64,000 nucleotides of DNA from Sulfitobacter sp. JL08 (GTDB taxonomy: Bacteria; Pseudomonadota; Alphaproteobacteria; Rhodobacterales; Rhodobacteraceae): the NCBI RefSeq assembly GCF_003352045.1, contig NZ_CP025815.1, forward strand, positions 682,001 through 746,000, read 5' to 3'. Position 1 is the stretch's first letter; the number at the start of each line of letters is the position of its first letter. Of this stretch, positions 44,727-54,303 are shown piece by piece. Position numbers and translations under genes: made by a program. The notes beneath the pieces are model-generated. The model worked only from the letters and a program-made list of their open reading frames with translations, did not search any database and had not been told where the DNA came from.

Positions 44727-46445
44727 ATGCCTTTTTCCCTGACCCGCTATCTGCCAATCCTTGACTGGGGGCGCAGCTATAACCGTATCACGCTGGCCAA
44801 AGATCTGATTGCCGCCGTGATCGTGACGATCATGCTGATCCCGCAATCTCTGGCCTATGCGCTGCTGGCCGGTCTGCCACCCGAAGCCGGGCTTTACGCC
44901 TCAATCGCTCCGATCCTGCTTTATGCCGTCTTTGGCACCAGCAAGGCATTGGCAGTGGGGCCGGTTGCGGTTGTGTCGCTGATGACTGCTGCGGCCTTGG
45001 GCAATATCGTGGAACAGGGCACGATGGGGTACGCGGCCGCCGCGCTAAGCCTTGCGGCCCTGTCAGGTCTGATCCTGCTGGCCATGGGCATTTTCCGCCT
45101 CGGTTTTGTGGCCAATTTTCTGTCCCATCCCGTCATTTCCGGATTTATCACAGCCTCTGGCCTGATCATCGCGGCCAGCCAGATCAAGCATATTCTGGGC
45201 GTCGATGCGCAAGGCCACACTCTGGTCGCACTTGTTGCGTCACTGATCGAACATCTGCCAGAAACAAACGGGAAGACAGCGATCATCGGCATCACCGCGA
45301 CCGTGGTCTTGCTTGGTATTCGCAACGGGTTGAAACCGGCGCTGATCGGGCTTGGGTTGGGCAAAACCCTTGCAGATATTGCAACCAAGGCCGGCCCGGT
45401 TTTCGTTGTGGTGCTGACAACGCTTGCCGTCTGGCTTTTCGGCTTGCACGATCAGGGTGTGCGGATTGTCGGGGACGTTCCCCAAAGCCTGCCGCCCTTG
45501 ACAATGCCCGCACTGGCGCCCGATCTGCTACGCCAGCTTTTGTTGCCTGCCTTTCTGATTTCGATCATCGGTTTTGTTGAATCGATTTCGGTCGCCCAGA
45601 CCCTGGCCGCCAAGAAGCGCCAGCGCATTGACCCCGATCAGGAACTGATCGGGCTGGGGGCCGCCAACATCGGGGCCTCATTAACAGGTGGATTTCCGGT
45701 AACGGGCGGGTTTTCTCGGTCGGTTGTGAATTTCGACGCCGGTGCCGAAACTCCCGCCGCCGGGGCGTTTACCGCAATCGGGCTGGCCATCGCCGCCGTC
45801 GCGCTGACGCCGCTGATCTATTTCCTGCCTCAGGCGACGCTGGCAGCCACGATCATCGTCGCTGTGCTAAGCCTTGTCGATTTCAGCATCCTGCGCCGCA
45901 GCTGGGCCTATTCCAAAGCGGACTTTTCCGCCGTTTTGGCAACCATCCTTGTCACCCTTGGCATCGGTGTCGAAGCAGGCGTGTCTGCGGGCGTCGGCCT
46001 GTCGATCCTGCTGCATCTCTACAAATCCTCGCGCCCGCACATCGCCGAGGTCGGGCTGGTGCCCGGCACAGAGCATTTTCGCAACATCCTGCGCCACAAG
46101 GTGAAAACCGATCCCAGCGTGCTGGCGCTGCGCGTGGATGAAAGCCTGTTTTTCGCCAATGCACGGTTTCTGGAAGACCGCATCCAGACTCGCGTGGCGG
46201 GCGATGCGAAGATAAAGCACGTGATCCTGCAATGCACTGCCATCAACGAAATCGACCTGAGCGCCCTTGAATCGCTTGAGGCCATAAACACAAGGTTGCG
46301 CGAAATGGGCGTGCTGCTGCACTTGTCAGAGGTCAAAGGCCCGGTGATGGACCGGCTGCAACGCTCCCGGTTTCTGGATCATCTGTCCGGACAGGTGTTC
46401 CTGACCCAGTTCGAGGCCGCCCAAACCGCCAGTTCGCTTTCATGA
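44727..46445 (+). CDS. SulP-family anion transporter with STAS domain
   Basis: A 572-residue inner-membrane transporter. The N-terminal Sulfate_transp region opens with LIAAVIVTIMLIPQSLAYALLAGLPPEAGLYAS, the SulP signature, and continues through about 12-14 helices. A C-terminal STAS domain follows (LRVDESLFFANARFLED, VILQCTAINEIDLSALESLEAIN). Bacterial members move sulfate, bicarbonate or dicarboxylates; the substrate cannot be assigned here. No carbonic anhydrase or cys gene is adjacent. Confidence 0.9.
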   Translation: MPFSLTRYLPILDWGRSYNRITLAKDLIAAVIVTIMLIPQSLAYALLAGLPPEAGLYASIAPILLYAVFGTSKALAVGPVAVVSLMTAAALGNIVEQGTMGYAAAALSLAALSGLILLAMGIFRLGFVANFLSHPVISGFITASGLIIAASQIKHILGVDAQGHTLVALVASLIEHLPETNGKTAIIGITATVVLLGIRNGLKPALIGLGLGKTLADIATKAGPVFVVVLTTLAVWLFGLHDQGVRIVGDVPQSLPPLTMPALAPDLLRQLLLPAFLISIIGFVESISVAQTLAAKKRQRIDPDQELIGLGAANIGASLTGGFPVTGGFSRSVVNFDAGAETPAAGAFTAIGLAIAAVALTPLIYFLPQATLAATIIVAVLSLVDFSILRRSWAYSKADFSAVLATILVTLGIGVEAGVSAGVGLSILLHLYKSSRPHIAEVGLVPGTEHFRNILRHKVKTDPSVLALRVDESLFFANARFLEDRIQTRVAGDAKIKHVILQCTAINEIDLSALESLEAINTRLREMGVLLHLSEVKGPVMDRLQRSRFLDHLSGQVFLTQFEAAQTASSLS

Positions 46446-46519
46446 GGCGCCGTTACTGTCGCTGCGATACGGTTGGTGGTTGACCAAAACTGGATCAGAC
46501 TAACGGGGTTTTTGGAAAA

Positions 46520-46594
46520 TGGTGCCCGGGGGCGGATTTGAACCACCGACACGAGGATTTTCAGTCCACTGCTCTACCCCTGAGCTACCCGGGC
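46520..46594 (-). tRNA. tRNA-Phe (GAA)
   Basis: On the minus strand the acceptor GCCCGGG (46588-46594) pairs with CCCGGGC (46524-46530), the discriminator is A and CCA is encoded at 46520-46522. The anticodon loop CTGAAAA gives GAA. The anticodon stem GTGGA/TCCTC has a U28-U42 mismatch. The D-loop is one base shorter than usual. Confidence 0.95.
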
Positions 46595-46674
46595 ACGGGA
46601 GAAGGAAACACCTTCGGGTGGACGCGTTCTAGGCCGTGCGGGGTGGGGTGTCCAGCCTCTTTTTTCGCCCTGGT

Positions 46675-46857
46675 TCAATGGGGTTTCGTTGCGGCCTTTT
46701 CTGTTTCCTCGATCGCCTTTTCAATGTCTTCGGGATCGCGCGACGGGATCGCATAGGCGCCGTTGAACCATTGGGCCAGATCGCGGTCGGCGCAGCGGCG
46801 CGAACAGAAAGGGCGGTATTTGGTTTCGGTGACCTTGCCGCAGATCGGGCAACTCAT
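46675..46857 (-). CDS. yacG: DNA gyrase inhibitor YacG
   Basis: A 60-residue zinc protein: CPICG near the N-terminus and FCSRRCADRDLAQWF give the four zinc cysteines and the family DL-W motif. E. coli YacG binds the GyrB domain and blocks DNA binding. The acidic C-terminus is typical. Its ATG overlaps the stop of the RNase E/G gene (46854-46857). Confidence 0.92.
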   Translation of the reverse strand: MSCPICGKVTETKYRPFCSRRCADRDLAQWFNGAYAIPSRDPEDIEKAIEETEKAATKPH

Positions 46858-47879
46858 GTCAGCACCTCTTTCGTCGGGATGCGGGCGCGTTTGCGTTGCA
46901 GCTCGTAATGGCCCAGCGGCGTCCAGCCCACCAGCGTTGTATCCACCTGATCGCTGCGGAACGCGGCGCGCAGGCTGGTTTCAAAGGCGCGCCGGTCTTT
47001 CTTCGGCATCGGCGCCAGATCCAGAACGATCTGTCCGCCCAAGCCCCGCAGGCGCAACTGGCGCGGCAGTGCCCTGGCGGCGGCCATGTTGGCCTTGATC
47101 CCCGCAGCCAGGGAGGTATCCGGCCCGGTGTTCACATCCACGGCCACCAGCGCGCGGGTGGGTTCGATAAACAGTGCCCCGCCACCGGCAAGCGGAACGC
47201 GCGGGGACGCCAGCGTATTAATCTGCTCCAGCACGCTGTTTTGCGCGAAACAGCCCTTGTCCTGCACCACCTGCGCCGGGTCCGCCCAGTCGCGCCAGGC
47301 CAGCGTGTGCGGGCTGTCACCTTCGGCCAGCTTTTCGGCCGGCCCGACCGTATCGGCCATCACTGCGCGGGCCAGTGCGGCCATCGTTTCAATGTCGGAT
47401 GCGATATCATCACTGTCCGCATCCGCACAGGACGACCGCAGGATCAGGCCCATGTCAGAGCCGTCGATGACGCCATGGGCGATTTCCAGCAGCGCATCGC
47501 GCAGATCGTCATCGCGGATCGACCTGCTGATATTGATGCCCGGCGCATCCGGGGTGATGATCACATAGCGGCTTTTGAACAGGATTTTCTGGGTCACGGG
47601 AATGGCCTTGCCGTCTTCGGCATATCCTGTGACCTGCACCAGAATGGGCTGGCCCGGCGACAGGCCCTTGACCTGCCGCAAGAACGCCGACCCGTCAGGG
47701 GTTTTCAGAAACATGCCGCCCTGTCCCTTGATCGGGCGGTCGGCAAGCGCGCGGTATATGGTGCCCGGACGCGGGGCGGTTTCGCTGTCGACCAGCAGAT
47801 CGTCCAGTTGCCCGTCAATCATCAGCACGGCAGCTTCGACTGCGCCGATATGGTCCAGCAGGATCATGCGTCCCTTCAT
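46854..47879 (-). CDS. Short ribonuclease E/G family protein
   Basis: A 341-residue protein carrying the RNase E/G catalytic core: [17 protein letters not shown] with the first metal-binding Asp and [20 protein letters not shown] with the second. It is much shorter than RNase E and lacks the CPxCxG zinc-link that dimerises RNase E/G. This compact form between maf and yacG is usual in alphaproteobacteria. ATGA overlaps join it to both neighbours. Expected activity is endonucleolytic RNA processing; its targets are unknown. Confidence 0.85.
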   Translation of the reverse strand: MKGRMILLDHIGAVEAAVLMIDGQLDDLLVDSETAPRPGTIYRALADRPIKGQGGMFLKTPDGSAFLRQVKGLSPGQPILVQVTGYAEDGKAIPVTQKILFKSRYVIITPDAPGINISRSIRDDDLRDALLEIAHGVIDGSDMGLILRSSCADADSDDIASDIETMAALARAVMADTVGPAEKLAEGDSPHTLAWRDWADPAQVVQDKGCFAQNSVLEQINTLASPRVPLAGGGALFIEPTRALVAVDVNTGPDTSLAAGIKANMAAARALPRQLRLRGLGGQIVLDLAPMPKKDRRAFETSLRAAFRSDQVDTTLVGWTPLGHYELQRKRARIPTKEVLT

Positions 47880-48454
47880 GTGTCTGCTCCGTAAACTGGT
47901 ACGCCTGCGGCCTGCAACAGCCCGGCGGTTTCACATAATGGCAGCCCGACAATGCCGGTGAATGATCCCGATATCCAAGGGATCAGCGCACCCGCCGGCC
48001 CCTGAATGCCGTAGCCGCCCGCCTTGCCCTGCCAGTCGTTGCTGGCGATATAGGCGTTCAGTTCCGCATCTGACAGATGTTTCATCTTTACGGTTGAAAC
48101 TACATCGCGTTCCCAGACCCGATCGCCCTTGCGCACGGCCACCGCCGTGATCACGCGGTGGCGCCGCCCGGACAGGGCCAGCAGAAACTGCGCGGCTTGC
48201 CCTGCATCCGCGGGCTTGCCCAGGATCCGGCGGCCCAAAGCGACGGTGGTGTCGGCACACAGTACAACCTCATCGGCACCGGCCTTGACCGCCATGACCT
48301 TTTCGCGCGCCATGCGCACGCAATAGCGGCGGGGCAGCTCGCCGCGGTGGGGGTCTTCGTTGATGTCGGGCGCGCGGATGGCATCAGGCACAACGCCGAT
48401 CTGCGCCAGCAATTCCTTGCGGCGCGGGCTGCCTGATCCCAGAATAAACTTCAT
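47876..48454 (-). CDS. maf: Maf-family nucleoside triphosphate pyrophosphatase
   Basis: A 192-residue Maf protein: [14 protein letters not shown] at the start, the catalytic region [18 protein letters not shown] and the C-terminal [26 protein letters not shown]. Maf enzymes hydrolyse non-canonical or canonical NTPs and influence septation. The ATG at 48452-48454 gives the family N-terminus. It lies 63 bp after infA and overlaps the RNase E/G gene. Confidence 0.92.
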   Translation of the reverse strand: MKFILGSGSPRRKELLAQIGVVPDAIRAPDINEDPHRGELPRRYCVRMAREKVMAVKAGADEVVLCADTTVALGRRILGKPADAGQAAQFLLALSGRRHRVITAVAVRKGDRVWERDVVSTVKMKHLSDAELNAYIASNDWQGKAGGYGIQGPAGALIPWISGSFTGIVGLPLCETAGLLQAAGVPVYGADT

Positions 48455-48517
48455 ATGGTACCCCGTCCGCATCCTGTCGGAAAACCGCGCCCCGCATTTC
48501 GGGATGCGGGCACAGGG

Positions 48518-48736
48518 TTATTTGAAGCGGTAGTTGATCCGCCCCTTGGTCAGATCATAAGGTGTCATTTCCACCTGCACCTTGTCGCCAGCCAGAACGC
48601 GGATGCGGTTCTTGCGCATCTTGCCTGCCGTGTGTGCGATGATTTCATGGCCATTCTCAAGCTCGACCCGAAATGTCGCATTTGGCAGGAGTTCCTTCAC
48701 GACACCGGGGAATTCAAGAATATCTTCCTTGGCCAT
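48518..48736 (-). CDS. infA: Translation initiation factor IF-1
   Basis: The 72-residue S1/OB-fold factor that occupies the A site of the 30S subunit during initiation. The sequence [20 protein letters not shown] and the ending [12 protein letters not shown] are essentially canonical. The frame is open to 48946 but the ATG at 48734-48736 is unambiguous. It heads the infA-maf-RNase E/G-yacG group. Confidence 0.97.
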   Translation of the reverse strand: MAKEDILEFPGVVKELLPNATFRVELENGHEIIAHTAGKMRKNRIRVLAGDKVQVEMTPYDLTKGRINYRFK

Positions 48737-48961
48737 GTTGTCTCCATCGTTGTTTTGCCCACGAAGGTGTGGACCGCGCTTTAAATGAGGCCATTTCCCC
48801 TTTTGTTCAAGGCCCAATCGCGCTTGGGGCGTATTTGTGACCTTTGCGCCCCTTGTGCAGAGTGGCGGCGGCGGTGCTCGCGCCACTTTCTGGCTGACGC
48901 GGCGCGCGAAGCGCAATAAAGTTGCACCCGACACGGAAGGGCACAAAGAAAGAACGCCACT

Positions 48962-49810
48962 ATGAAACTGTTACGCTTTGAACAGGATGGCCGGTTGCGG
49001 CCGGGATTGCTGGATGACGTCGGAAAAATCAGGGATCTGTCATCGCATGTCCGCGATATCGAAGGGACCATGTTGTCGGACGCCGATCTGGCGCGGTTGC
49101 GCGCGCTTGATACCGATGCCTTGCCGGTGATTGAGGGCAACCCCCGCATCGGTCCTTGTGTCGGAAATGTTGGCAAGTTCATGTGTATTGGTTTGAACTA
49201 TTCCGATCACGCAGCCGAGTCTGGCATGGATATTCCGCAACACCCCATCCTGTTTCTCAAGGCGAATTCGGCCATATCGGGCCCGAACGATGAAATCCTG
49301 CTGCCGCGCGGCTCTACCGCCACCGACTGGGAGGCGGAACTGGGTGTCGTCATCGGCACGCGCGCCAAATACGTCAGCGAAGAAGCGGCGCTGGATTATG
49401 TGGCGGGCTATTGCGTTTGCAACGATTTGTCCGAACGCGATTTCCAGATGAAGCTGACAGGACAATGGACCAAGGGCAAATCCTGCGACACGTTCGGGCC
49501 AATCGGTCCGTGGCTGGTAACGCGCGATCAGGTGCCTGATCCGCAAAACCTTGGGATCACGCTGGATGTGAACGGCACGCGGATGCAGGACGGGCGCACA
49601 TCCACGATGGTTTTTACGGTGGCGCAGATCATCGCGCATCTGTCCACGCTGATGACGTTGCATCCCGGTGATGTCATATCTACCGGCACGCCGCCGGGTG
49701 TGGGCATGGGGATGAAACCGGCGCCGGTCTATCTGAAAGACGGCGATATCGTCGTTACGGAAATTGAGGGGCTGGGGCGGCAGCGCCAGTTGGTGCAGGC
49801 CGACATGTGA
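48962..49810 (+). CDS. Fumarylacetoacetate hydrolase family protein
   Basis: A 282-residue FAH-fold enzyme. The core [19 protein letters not shown] and the metal ligands in [11 protein letters not shown] are clear, with GVGMGMKP near the end. This subgroup includes ureidoglycolate lyases and 2-keto-3-deoxy-acid hydrolases. No urate or sugar-acid genes are directly coupled, though an acid-sugar dehydratase-like gene lies 0.4 kb downstream on the other strand. Substrate uncertain. Confidence 0.87.
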   Translation: MKLLRFEQDGRLRPGLLDDVGKIRDLSSHVRDIEGTMLSDADLARLRALDTDALPVIEGNPRIGPCVGNVGKFMCIGLNYSDHAAESGMDIPQHPILFLKANSAISGPNDEILLPRGSTATDWEAELGVVIGTRAKYVSEEAALDYVAGYCVCNDLSERDFQMKLTGQWTKGKSCDTFGPIGPWLVTRDQVPDPQNLGITLDVNGTRMQDGRTSTMVFTVAQIIAHLSTLMTLHPGDVISTGTPPGVGMGMKPAPVYLKDGDIVVTEIEGLGRQRQLVQADM

Positions 49811-49819
49811 CCCGGGCGC

Positions 49820-50128
49820 CTAGACGCAGAACAACCGATACAGCAGGTTGATCAGTTCCTTGGTGTTGCCGTCTGACAGGCTGTAATGGATGGATTTGCC
49901 ATCGCGCCGTGTTGATACAAGACCTTCGTCGCGCAGGCGCGCCAGCATCTGGCTGATAGCCGCCTGGCGCATGTCCAGCAACTCTTCCAGCTTGCCAACT
50001 GTCTTTTCGCCATCGGCCAGATGACACAAGATCATCAACCGCCCTTCATGCGCCAGTGTTTTGAGAAATGCCGCCGCATTGCCCGCATTTGCCGCCATGT
50101 CCGGCGGGGGAAGAATAGTTTTCGACAC
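49820..50128 (-). CDS. ArsR-family regulator with SqrR/BigR-type cysteine pair
   Basis: A 102-residue winged-helix repressor: LKTLAHEGRLMILCHLADGEKTVGKLEELL, then MRQAAISQMLARLRDEGLVSTRRDGKSIHY (both in parts). Cys35 and the penultimate Cys101 are 66 residues apart, as are Cys41 and Cys107 of the Rhodobacter capsulatus persulfide sensor SqrR. Classical ArsR metal sites are absent. It may sense sulfane sulfur; no sulfide-oxidation gene is adjacent. It ends 9 bp from the convergent FAH gene. Confidence 0.85.
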   Translation of the reverse strand: MSKTILPPPDMAANAGNAAAFLKTLAHEGRLMILCHLADGEKTVGKLEELLDMRQAAISQMLARLRDEGLVSTRRDGKSIHYSLSDGNTKELINLLYRLFCV

Positions 50129-50193
50129 GTGTTTTTCTGGTCCTGTGAGCTACCGAATAGTTGCTCTTAGCATGACTTTGCGCGCTTGCGAAG

Positions 50194-51426
50194 TCACTCG
50201 GACGTTGCGGGCGCGCCACCCAGAAAAGCGTTGCCATTTTGATAGTCACAGGGCGCATCCTGCATTTGCAGGTGCAAACCGTCGCCGTTGAACGGATGCG
50301 CGCGGGCCAGTTCCTCGTCTACGTCGATGCCCAGACCGGGGGCGGTGGGGGCGGTGATATACCCGTCATCCACCGTGATGCCATTGTGGATCAGGGCCGC
50401 GTGAAACGGGGTTTCGATGGTTTCCGCCATCAGGATATTCGGGATCGACACGGCCAGATGCACATTTGCGGCCCATTCCACCGGTCCGGCATAAAGATGC
50501 GGCGCCATCTGCGCGTTATAGGCTTCGGCCATGGCAGCGACCTTTTTCATTTCCCAGATGCCCCCGGCGCGGCCCAGTGCGGGTTGCAGGATCGTGGCGG
50601 CACCGCTGCGCAGCACTGGCGCGAATTCCGCCTTGGTGGTCAGGCGTTCGCCTGTGGAAATCGGGATGCGGACCGCCGCCGCAACCTTGGCCATTTCTGC
50701 AATGTTGTCGGGCGGAATAGGTTCTTCGAACCACAGCGGGCTATAGGGTTCCAGCGCCTGACCCAACCGGATCGCGCCTGCGGTGCTGAATTGTCCGTGG
50801 GTGCCAAACAACAGGTCGGCCTTGTCGCCCACCGCCTCGCGGATGGCCTTGCAGAAGGCCACTGACAGGCTGATATCGGACAGCGCCGGCATATGCCCGC
50901 CGCGCATCGTGTAAGGGCCGGCAGGGTCGAATTTAACGGCTGTATACCCCTTGGCCACCGCCGCCGCGGCGCTTTCTGCAGCCATGTCGGGGCTGGTCCA
51001 GAACGCGTTGATATCGTGATGGGGCAGGGGGTAAAGATAGGTATAGGCGCGCACGCGGTCGTTCATCTTGCCGCCCAGCAGCGCATAAACAGGCCGGTCG
51101 CGATCCTTGCCCAGAATGTCCCAGCAGGCAATCTCCAGCCCGGAAAACGCACCCATGACCGTCAGATCGGGCCGCTGCGTAAATCCCGACGAATAGACGC
51201 GGCGAAACATCAGTTCGATATCTTCCGGGTTCTGGCCCTGCATGTGGCGTTCAAACACATCAGTGATGACGCCGCGCATGGCCTCGGGCCCGACAGAGGT
51301 GGCGTAACATTCGCCCCAACCGGTGATGCCGGTATCTGTCACCAGCTTGACCAGTATCCAGTACCGTCCGCCCCAGCCCGGCGCGGGCGGTGCAGTCACA
51401 ATGATATCAAGATCGGCAAGTTTCAT
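50194..51426 (-). CDS. Mandelate racemase/muconate-lactonizing (enolase superfamily) enzyme
   Basis: A 410-residue enolase-superfamily member. Visible are the N-terminal capping domain (WGGRYWILVKLVTDTGITGWGECY), AVKFDPAGPY at the second barrel strand, LLFGTHGQFS, WFEEPIPPDN (metal ligand), ISTGERLTTK and MAPHLYAGPVEWAA with the acid/base His. The pattern fits the acid-sugar dehydratase subgroup related to galactonate and mannonate dehydratases. Start at 51424-51426 by family length. Substrate undetermined. Confidence 0.87.
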   Translation of the reverse strand: MKLADLDIIVTAPPAPGWGGRYWILVKLVTDTGITGWGECYATSVGPEAMRGVITDVFERHMQGQNPEDIELMFRRVYSSGFTQRPDLTVMGAFSGLEIACWDILGKDRDRPVYALLGGKMNDRVRAYTYLYPLPHHDINAFWTSPDMAAESAAAAVAKGYTAVKFDPAGPYTMRGGHMPALSDISLSVAFCKAIREAVGDKADLLFGTHGQFSTAGAIRLGQALEPYSPLWFEEPIPPDNIAEMAKVAAAVRIPISTGERLTTKAEFAPVLRSGAATILQPALGRAGGIWEMKKVAAMAEAYNAQMAPHLYAGPVEWAANVHLAVSIPNILMAETIETPFHAALIHNGITVDDGYITAPTAPGLGIDVDEELARAHPFNGDGLHLQMQDAPCDYQNGNAFLGGAPATSE

Positions 51427-51455
51427 GTAAAGTCTTTCGTTGAGCAAGGGGGCGC

Positions 51456-51905
51456 ATGACCGACCAAATCACGCTTTTGCATCTGGGTCCAGAGGATGCG
51501 CATGTTCTGGAGAACGTGCGCCCCGAAACCTTTGACGGCCCCGTTGATCCTGTGCAGGCGCGGGCGTTTCTGACCGATCCGATGCACGAAATTGTTGTGG
51601 CCCTTTCAGCGGGGCAGGTGATCGGGATGGCCACAGGATTGGTTGTTCTGCACCCCGACAAACAGCCGTCTTTTTTCGTGAACGAGGTGGGCGTGCACGA
51701 TGATTTTCAGCGGCGCGGTCTGGGTGCGCGATTATGCACCGCCCTGTTAGATATTGCCCGCGCCCGTGGCTGCCATGACATCTGGGTTGTCACCGAAGCC
51801 GACAATGCCCCAGCCCGCGCACTTTATTCCGCGCTGGGCGGGCGGCAAACAACCGGTCTTGTGATGTATGAATGGGGGCCGCGTAAACCGGGCGGCAATC
51901 CCTAG
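51456..51905 (+). CDS. GNAT-family N-acetyltransferase
   Basis: A 149-residue GNAT with the acetyl-CoA loop DDFQRRGLGARLCTALL and the C-terminal strand/helix NAPARALYSALGGRQT. The pattern VNEVGVHDDFQRRG is shared with aminoglycoside 3-N-acetyltransferase-I-like proteins, but most such genomic copies have unknown amine substrates. It diverges from the enolase-family gene by 29 bp and its 3' end overlaps the alcohol dehydrogenase by four bases. Confidence 0.82.
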   Translation: MTDQITLLHLGPEDAHVLENVRPETFDGPVDPVQARAFLTDPMHEIVVALSAGQVIGMATGLVVLHPDKQPSFFVNEVGVHDDFQRRGLGARLCTALLDIARARGCHDIWVVTEADNAPARALYSALGGRQTTGLVMYEWGPRKPGGNP

Positions 51906-52984
51906 AACAGGATCACATTGCGCCGCGCCGCACCTGATTTGGTATCGGCAATCGCATCGTTGATCTGCTCAAGCGACCAGCGCCCCGAAATCAGTTCGTC
52001 CAGCTTCAGCCGCCCCTGCTGGTACAAATCGACCATCCACGGAATATCGCGCTGGATCACCACATCGCCCATTTTCGATCCAACCATGCCTTGCCCGATC
52101 GCGGCCAGCACCACCGGTTCGTAACTGGATGTATCGCCGGAATGGGGCATGCCCACCATGATCACCCGCCCGCCCGCAGCCAGATAGCGCGGCGCGCTGT
52201 CATAGGCGGGGATCGCGCCCACGGTCACGATCACCGCATCCGCGCCACGCCCCATCGCGCGGGTTGCGGCGCGCCACGGTTTTTCGGCGCTGGCCAGCAC
52301 ACCGTCGGTCGCACCGAATTCGCGCGCCACAGCCAGTTTTTCATCGCTCATGTCCACGGCGACGATACGCCGCGCGCCGGCGATCCGCGCGCCCTGAATG
52401 GCATTCAGCCCGACACCGCCACACCCGATCACCACCACATCCTGCCCGGCGCGCAGTTTTGCGGCATTCACCACGGCCCCGACACCGGTGATCACGCCGC
52501 ACGAAATCAGGCTGGCGGCGTCCATCGGCATGGTGGCCGGGATTTTCACGATCTGGCTCTGGTCTACCACCACCTTTTGCGCAAAGGCGCCGCTGGCCAT
52601 CGCCTGATGCAGTCTGCCCCCGCTGGCGGTTTTGATCGGGCCGCTGTCACCGTCATAGGGCGTTTCGCACAAGGTCGGCATTCCGCTGGCGCAGGTCCGG
52701 CAGCATCCGCAGGCACGGATCAGGGTCACGACCACGGGATCACCCACTGCCACCGTGCCGACACCATCCCCGATCGCAGACACACGCCCCGCTGCCTCGT
52801 GGCCGTAAACTGCGGGCAGCGATCCGCCCCATGCGCCCTCGGCAAAGGAAATATCAGAATGGCAGATCGCCACAGCTTCCAGCGTCACCTCGACCTCGCC
52901 CAGAACGGGGGCGCGCAACTGGATATCCTCGATCACAAGGGGGTCACCAAAGGCGTGGCAGACGGCGGCTTTGATCGTTTGCAT
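51902..52984 (-). CDS. Zinc-dependent alcohol dehydrogenase (class III-like MDR)
   Basis: A 360-residue medium-chain dehydrogenase. Catalytic zinc ligands are in AICHSD and YGHEAAG; the structural zinc cysteines are in RACGCCRTCASGMPTLC; the NAD loop is VIGCGGVGLNAIQGA. Family members oxidise alcohols or S-adducts. It lies upstream of, and on the same strand as, the enolase-family gene but is separated from it by the GNAT. Confidence 0.88.
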   Translation of the reverse strand: MQTIKAAVCHAFGDPLVIEDIQLRAPVLGEVEVTLEAVAICHSDISFAEGAWGGSLPAVYGHEAAGRVSAIGDGVGTVAVGDPVVVTLIRACGCCRTCASGMPTLCETPYDGDSGPIKTASGGRLHQAMASGAFAQKVVVDQSQIVKIPATMPMDAASLISCGVITGVGAVVNAAKLRAGQDVVVIGCGGVGLNAIQGARIAGARRIVAVDMSDEKLAVAREFGATDGVLASAEKPWRAATRAMGRGADAVIVTVGAIPAYDSAPRYLAAGGRVIMVGMPHSGDTSSYEPVVLAAIGQGMVGSKMGDVVIQRDIPWMVDLYQQGRLKLDELISGRWSLEQINDAIADTKSGAARRNVILF

Positions 52985-53068
52985 GGTTCAAACTCCGGTT
53001 TTCGGGCGTTAAATCATGCGTCCAGCGTGACGGTTTGCGGGACGCATCGCAAGCCGCAATTGCCGTGC

Positions 53069-54277
53069 TCAGCCCTGCGGCGGCGGATTGCGGACAAACA
53101 CCGCCAGCCCGATCAGGATCAGCAGGATCGACACCAGAAACGGTGCGCCGGGCAGATAGAGCGCGGCCCCGTCATGGGTGAAGGCGGCGAATACCGAAGT
53201 CATCATCAGCGGCGACACGATCATCGCCAGCGCATAGATCGACGTCAGGATGCCCTGCAATTCGCCCTGCTGATCATCCCCCACCATTTTCGACATGATC
53301 GCCTGTAATGCGGGCGTGATCACCGCCCCGAGCGCCGCCAGCGGTGTCAGCACCAGCGCAAGCGCACCGCTGGTCACAAAGGCCAGCGCGGCAAAGGCAA
53401 ACACATCGAATACATGGCCGTAAACCACTGTGTTGCGCTCGCCCAACCAGCGCAGCACAAACCGGATCAGCACCCCCTGCACAAATGCCATGGTGATCCC
53501 GAACAGCGCCAGCGACAGGCCGATGGTACCCGGCCCCCAGCCAAACCGTTCCTGCGTGAAAAACGACCAGATCGACGGATAGACATGGAACGCCACCTGA
53601 TAGAGGAAATACATCATCAGCAAGGGGCGTATGCCCGGCAGTTTGCCCAGATGGCGCAACGCCCCCAGCGGGTTGGCGCGCCGCCAGTGAAACGGACGAC
53701 GGATGCGGTCGGTCACGGTTTCACGCAGCACGAAATATCCGAACACCGCATTCAGCGCCGACAGCGCGGCGGCCGCATAAAACGGCGCGCGGGTACCGTA
53801 CCCGCCCAGCAAGCCGCCGATCAGCGGGCCCAGCACGAACCCGATGCCAAAAGCCGCGCCGATCAGGCCGAAATTGGCCGCCTTATCCTTGGGTGCGGAA
53901 ATATCGGCAACATAGGCCGATGCCGTGCCGCTGGTGGCTGTGGCGATGCCGCCCACGAGCCGTCCGATCAGCAGCAGTGCCATGCTGCCCGCCACCGCCA
54001 TCACCAGATAATCCACCGTCATCACCACAAGCGAGATCAACAGCACGGGGCGCCGCCCGAACCGGTCCGACAGGTTGCCGATCAGCGGTCCGAACAGGAA
54101 TTGCATGATCGCGAACACCGTTGACAGGATGCCGCCCCATAGTGCCGCATTGGCCAGCGAACCGCCCTGCACCTCGACAATCAGGTCGGGCATCACCGGC
54201 ATGATCAGGCCGATCCCCATTGCATCCAGCATCACGGTGATCAGGATGAAAATCAGGGCAGGGCGGTGGATGGTCAC
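53069..54277 (-). CDS. MFS transporter, TetA-like
   Basis: A 12-helix major facilitator protein of about 402 residues with the TetA-type opening TVMLDAMGIGLIMPVMPDLI and motif A GNLSDRFGRRPVLL. The TetA/DHA1 group exports drugs or metabolites by proton antiport. A GTG at 54307 overlaps the pcaB stop in GTGA, but the GTG at 54275-54277 gives the usual N-terminus and follows a GGGGA. As the last gene of a catabolic run it may move a pathway compound; a tetracycline phenotype should not be assumed. Confidence 0.85.
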   Translation of the reverse strand: MTIHRPALIFILITVMLDAMGIGLIMPVMPDLIVEVQGGSLANAALWGGILSTVFAIMQFLFGPLIGNLSDRFGRRPVLLISLVVMTVDYLVMAVAGSMALLLIGRLVGGIATATSGTASAYVADISAPKDKAANFGLIGAAFGIGFVLGPLIGGLLGGYGTRAPFYAAAALSALNAVFGYFVLRETVTDRIRRPFHWRRANPLGALRHLGKLPGIRPLLMMYFLYQVAFHVYPSIWSFFTQERFGWGPGTIGLSLALFGITMAFVQGVLIRFVLRWLGERNTVVYGHVFDVFAFAALAFVTSGALALVLTPLAALGAVITPALQAIMSKMVGDDQQGELQGILTSIYALAMIVSPLMMTSVFAAFTHDGAALYLPGAPFLVSILLILIGLAVFVRNPPPQG

Positions 54278-54303
54278 GGGTTCATCATCCCCGCCGCGCC
54301 GGA

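Noticed and set aside
44458-44742. 94-codon plus-strand frame before the SulP gene
   Set aside because: No binding site, no domain, and it overlaps the SulP start in another frame.
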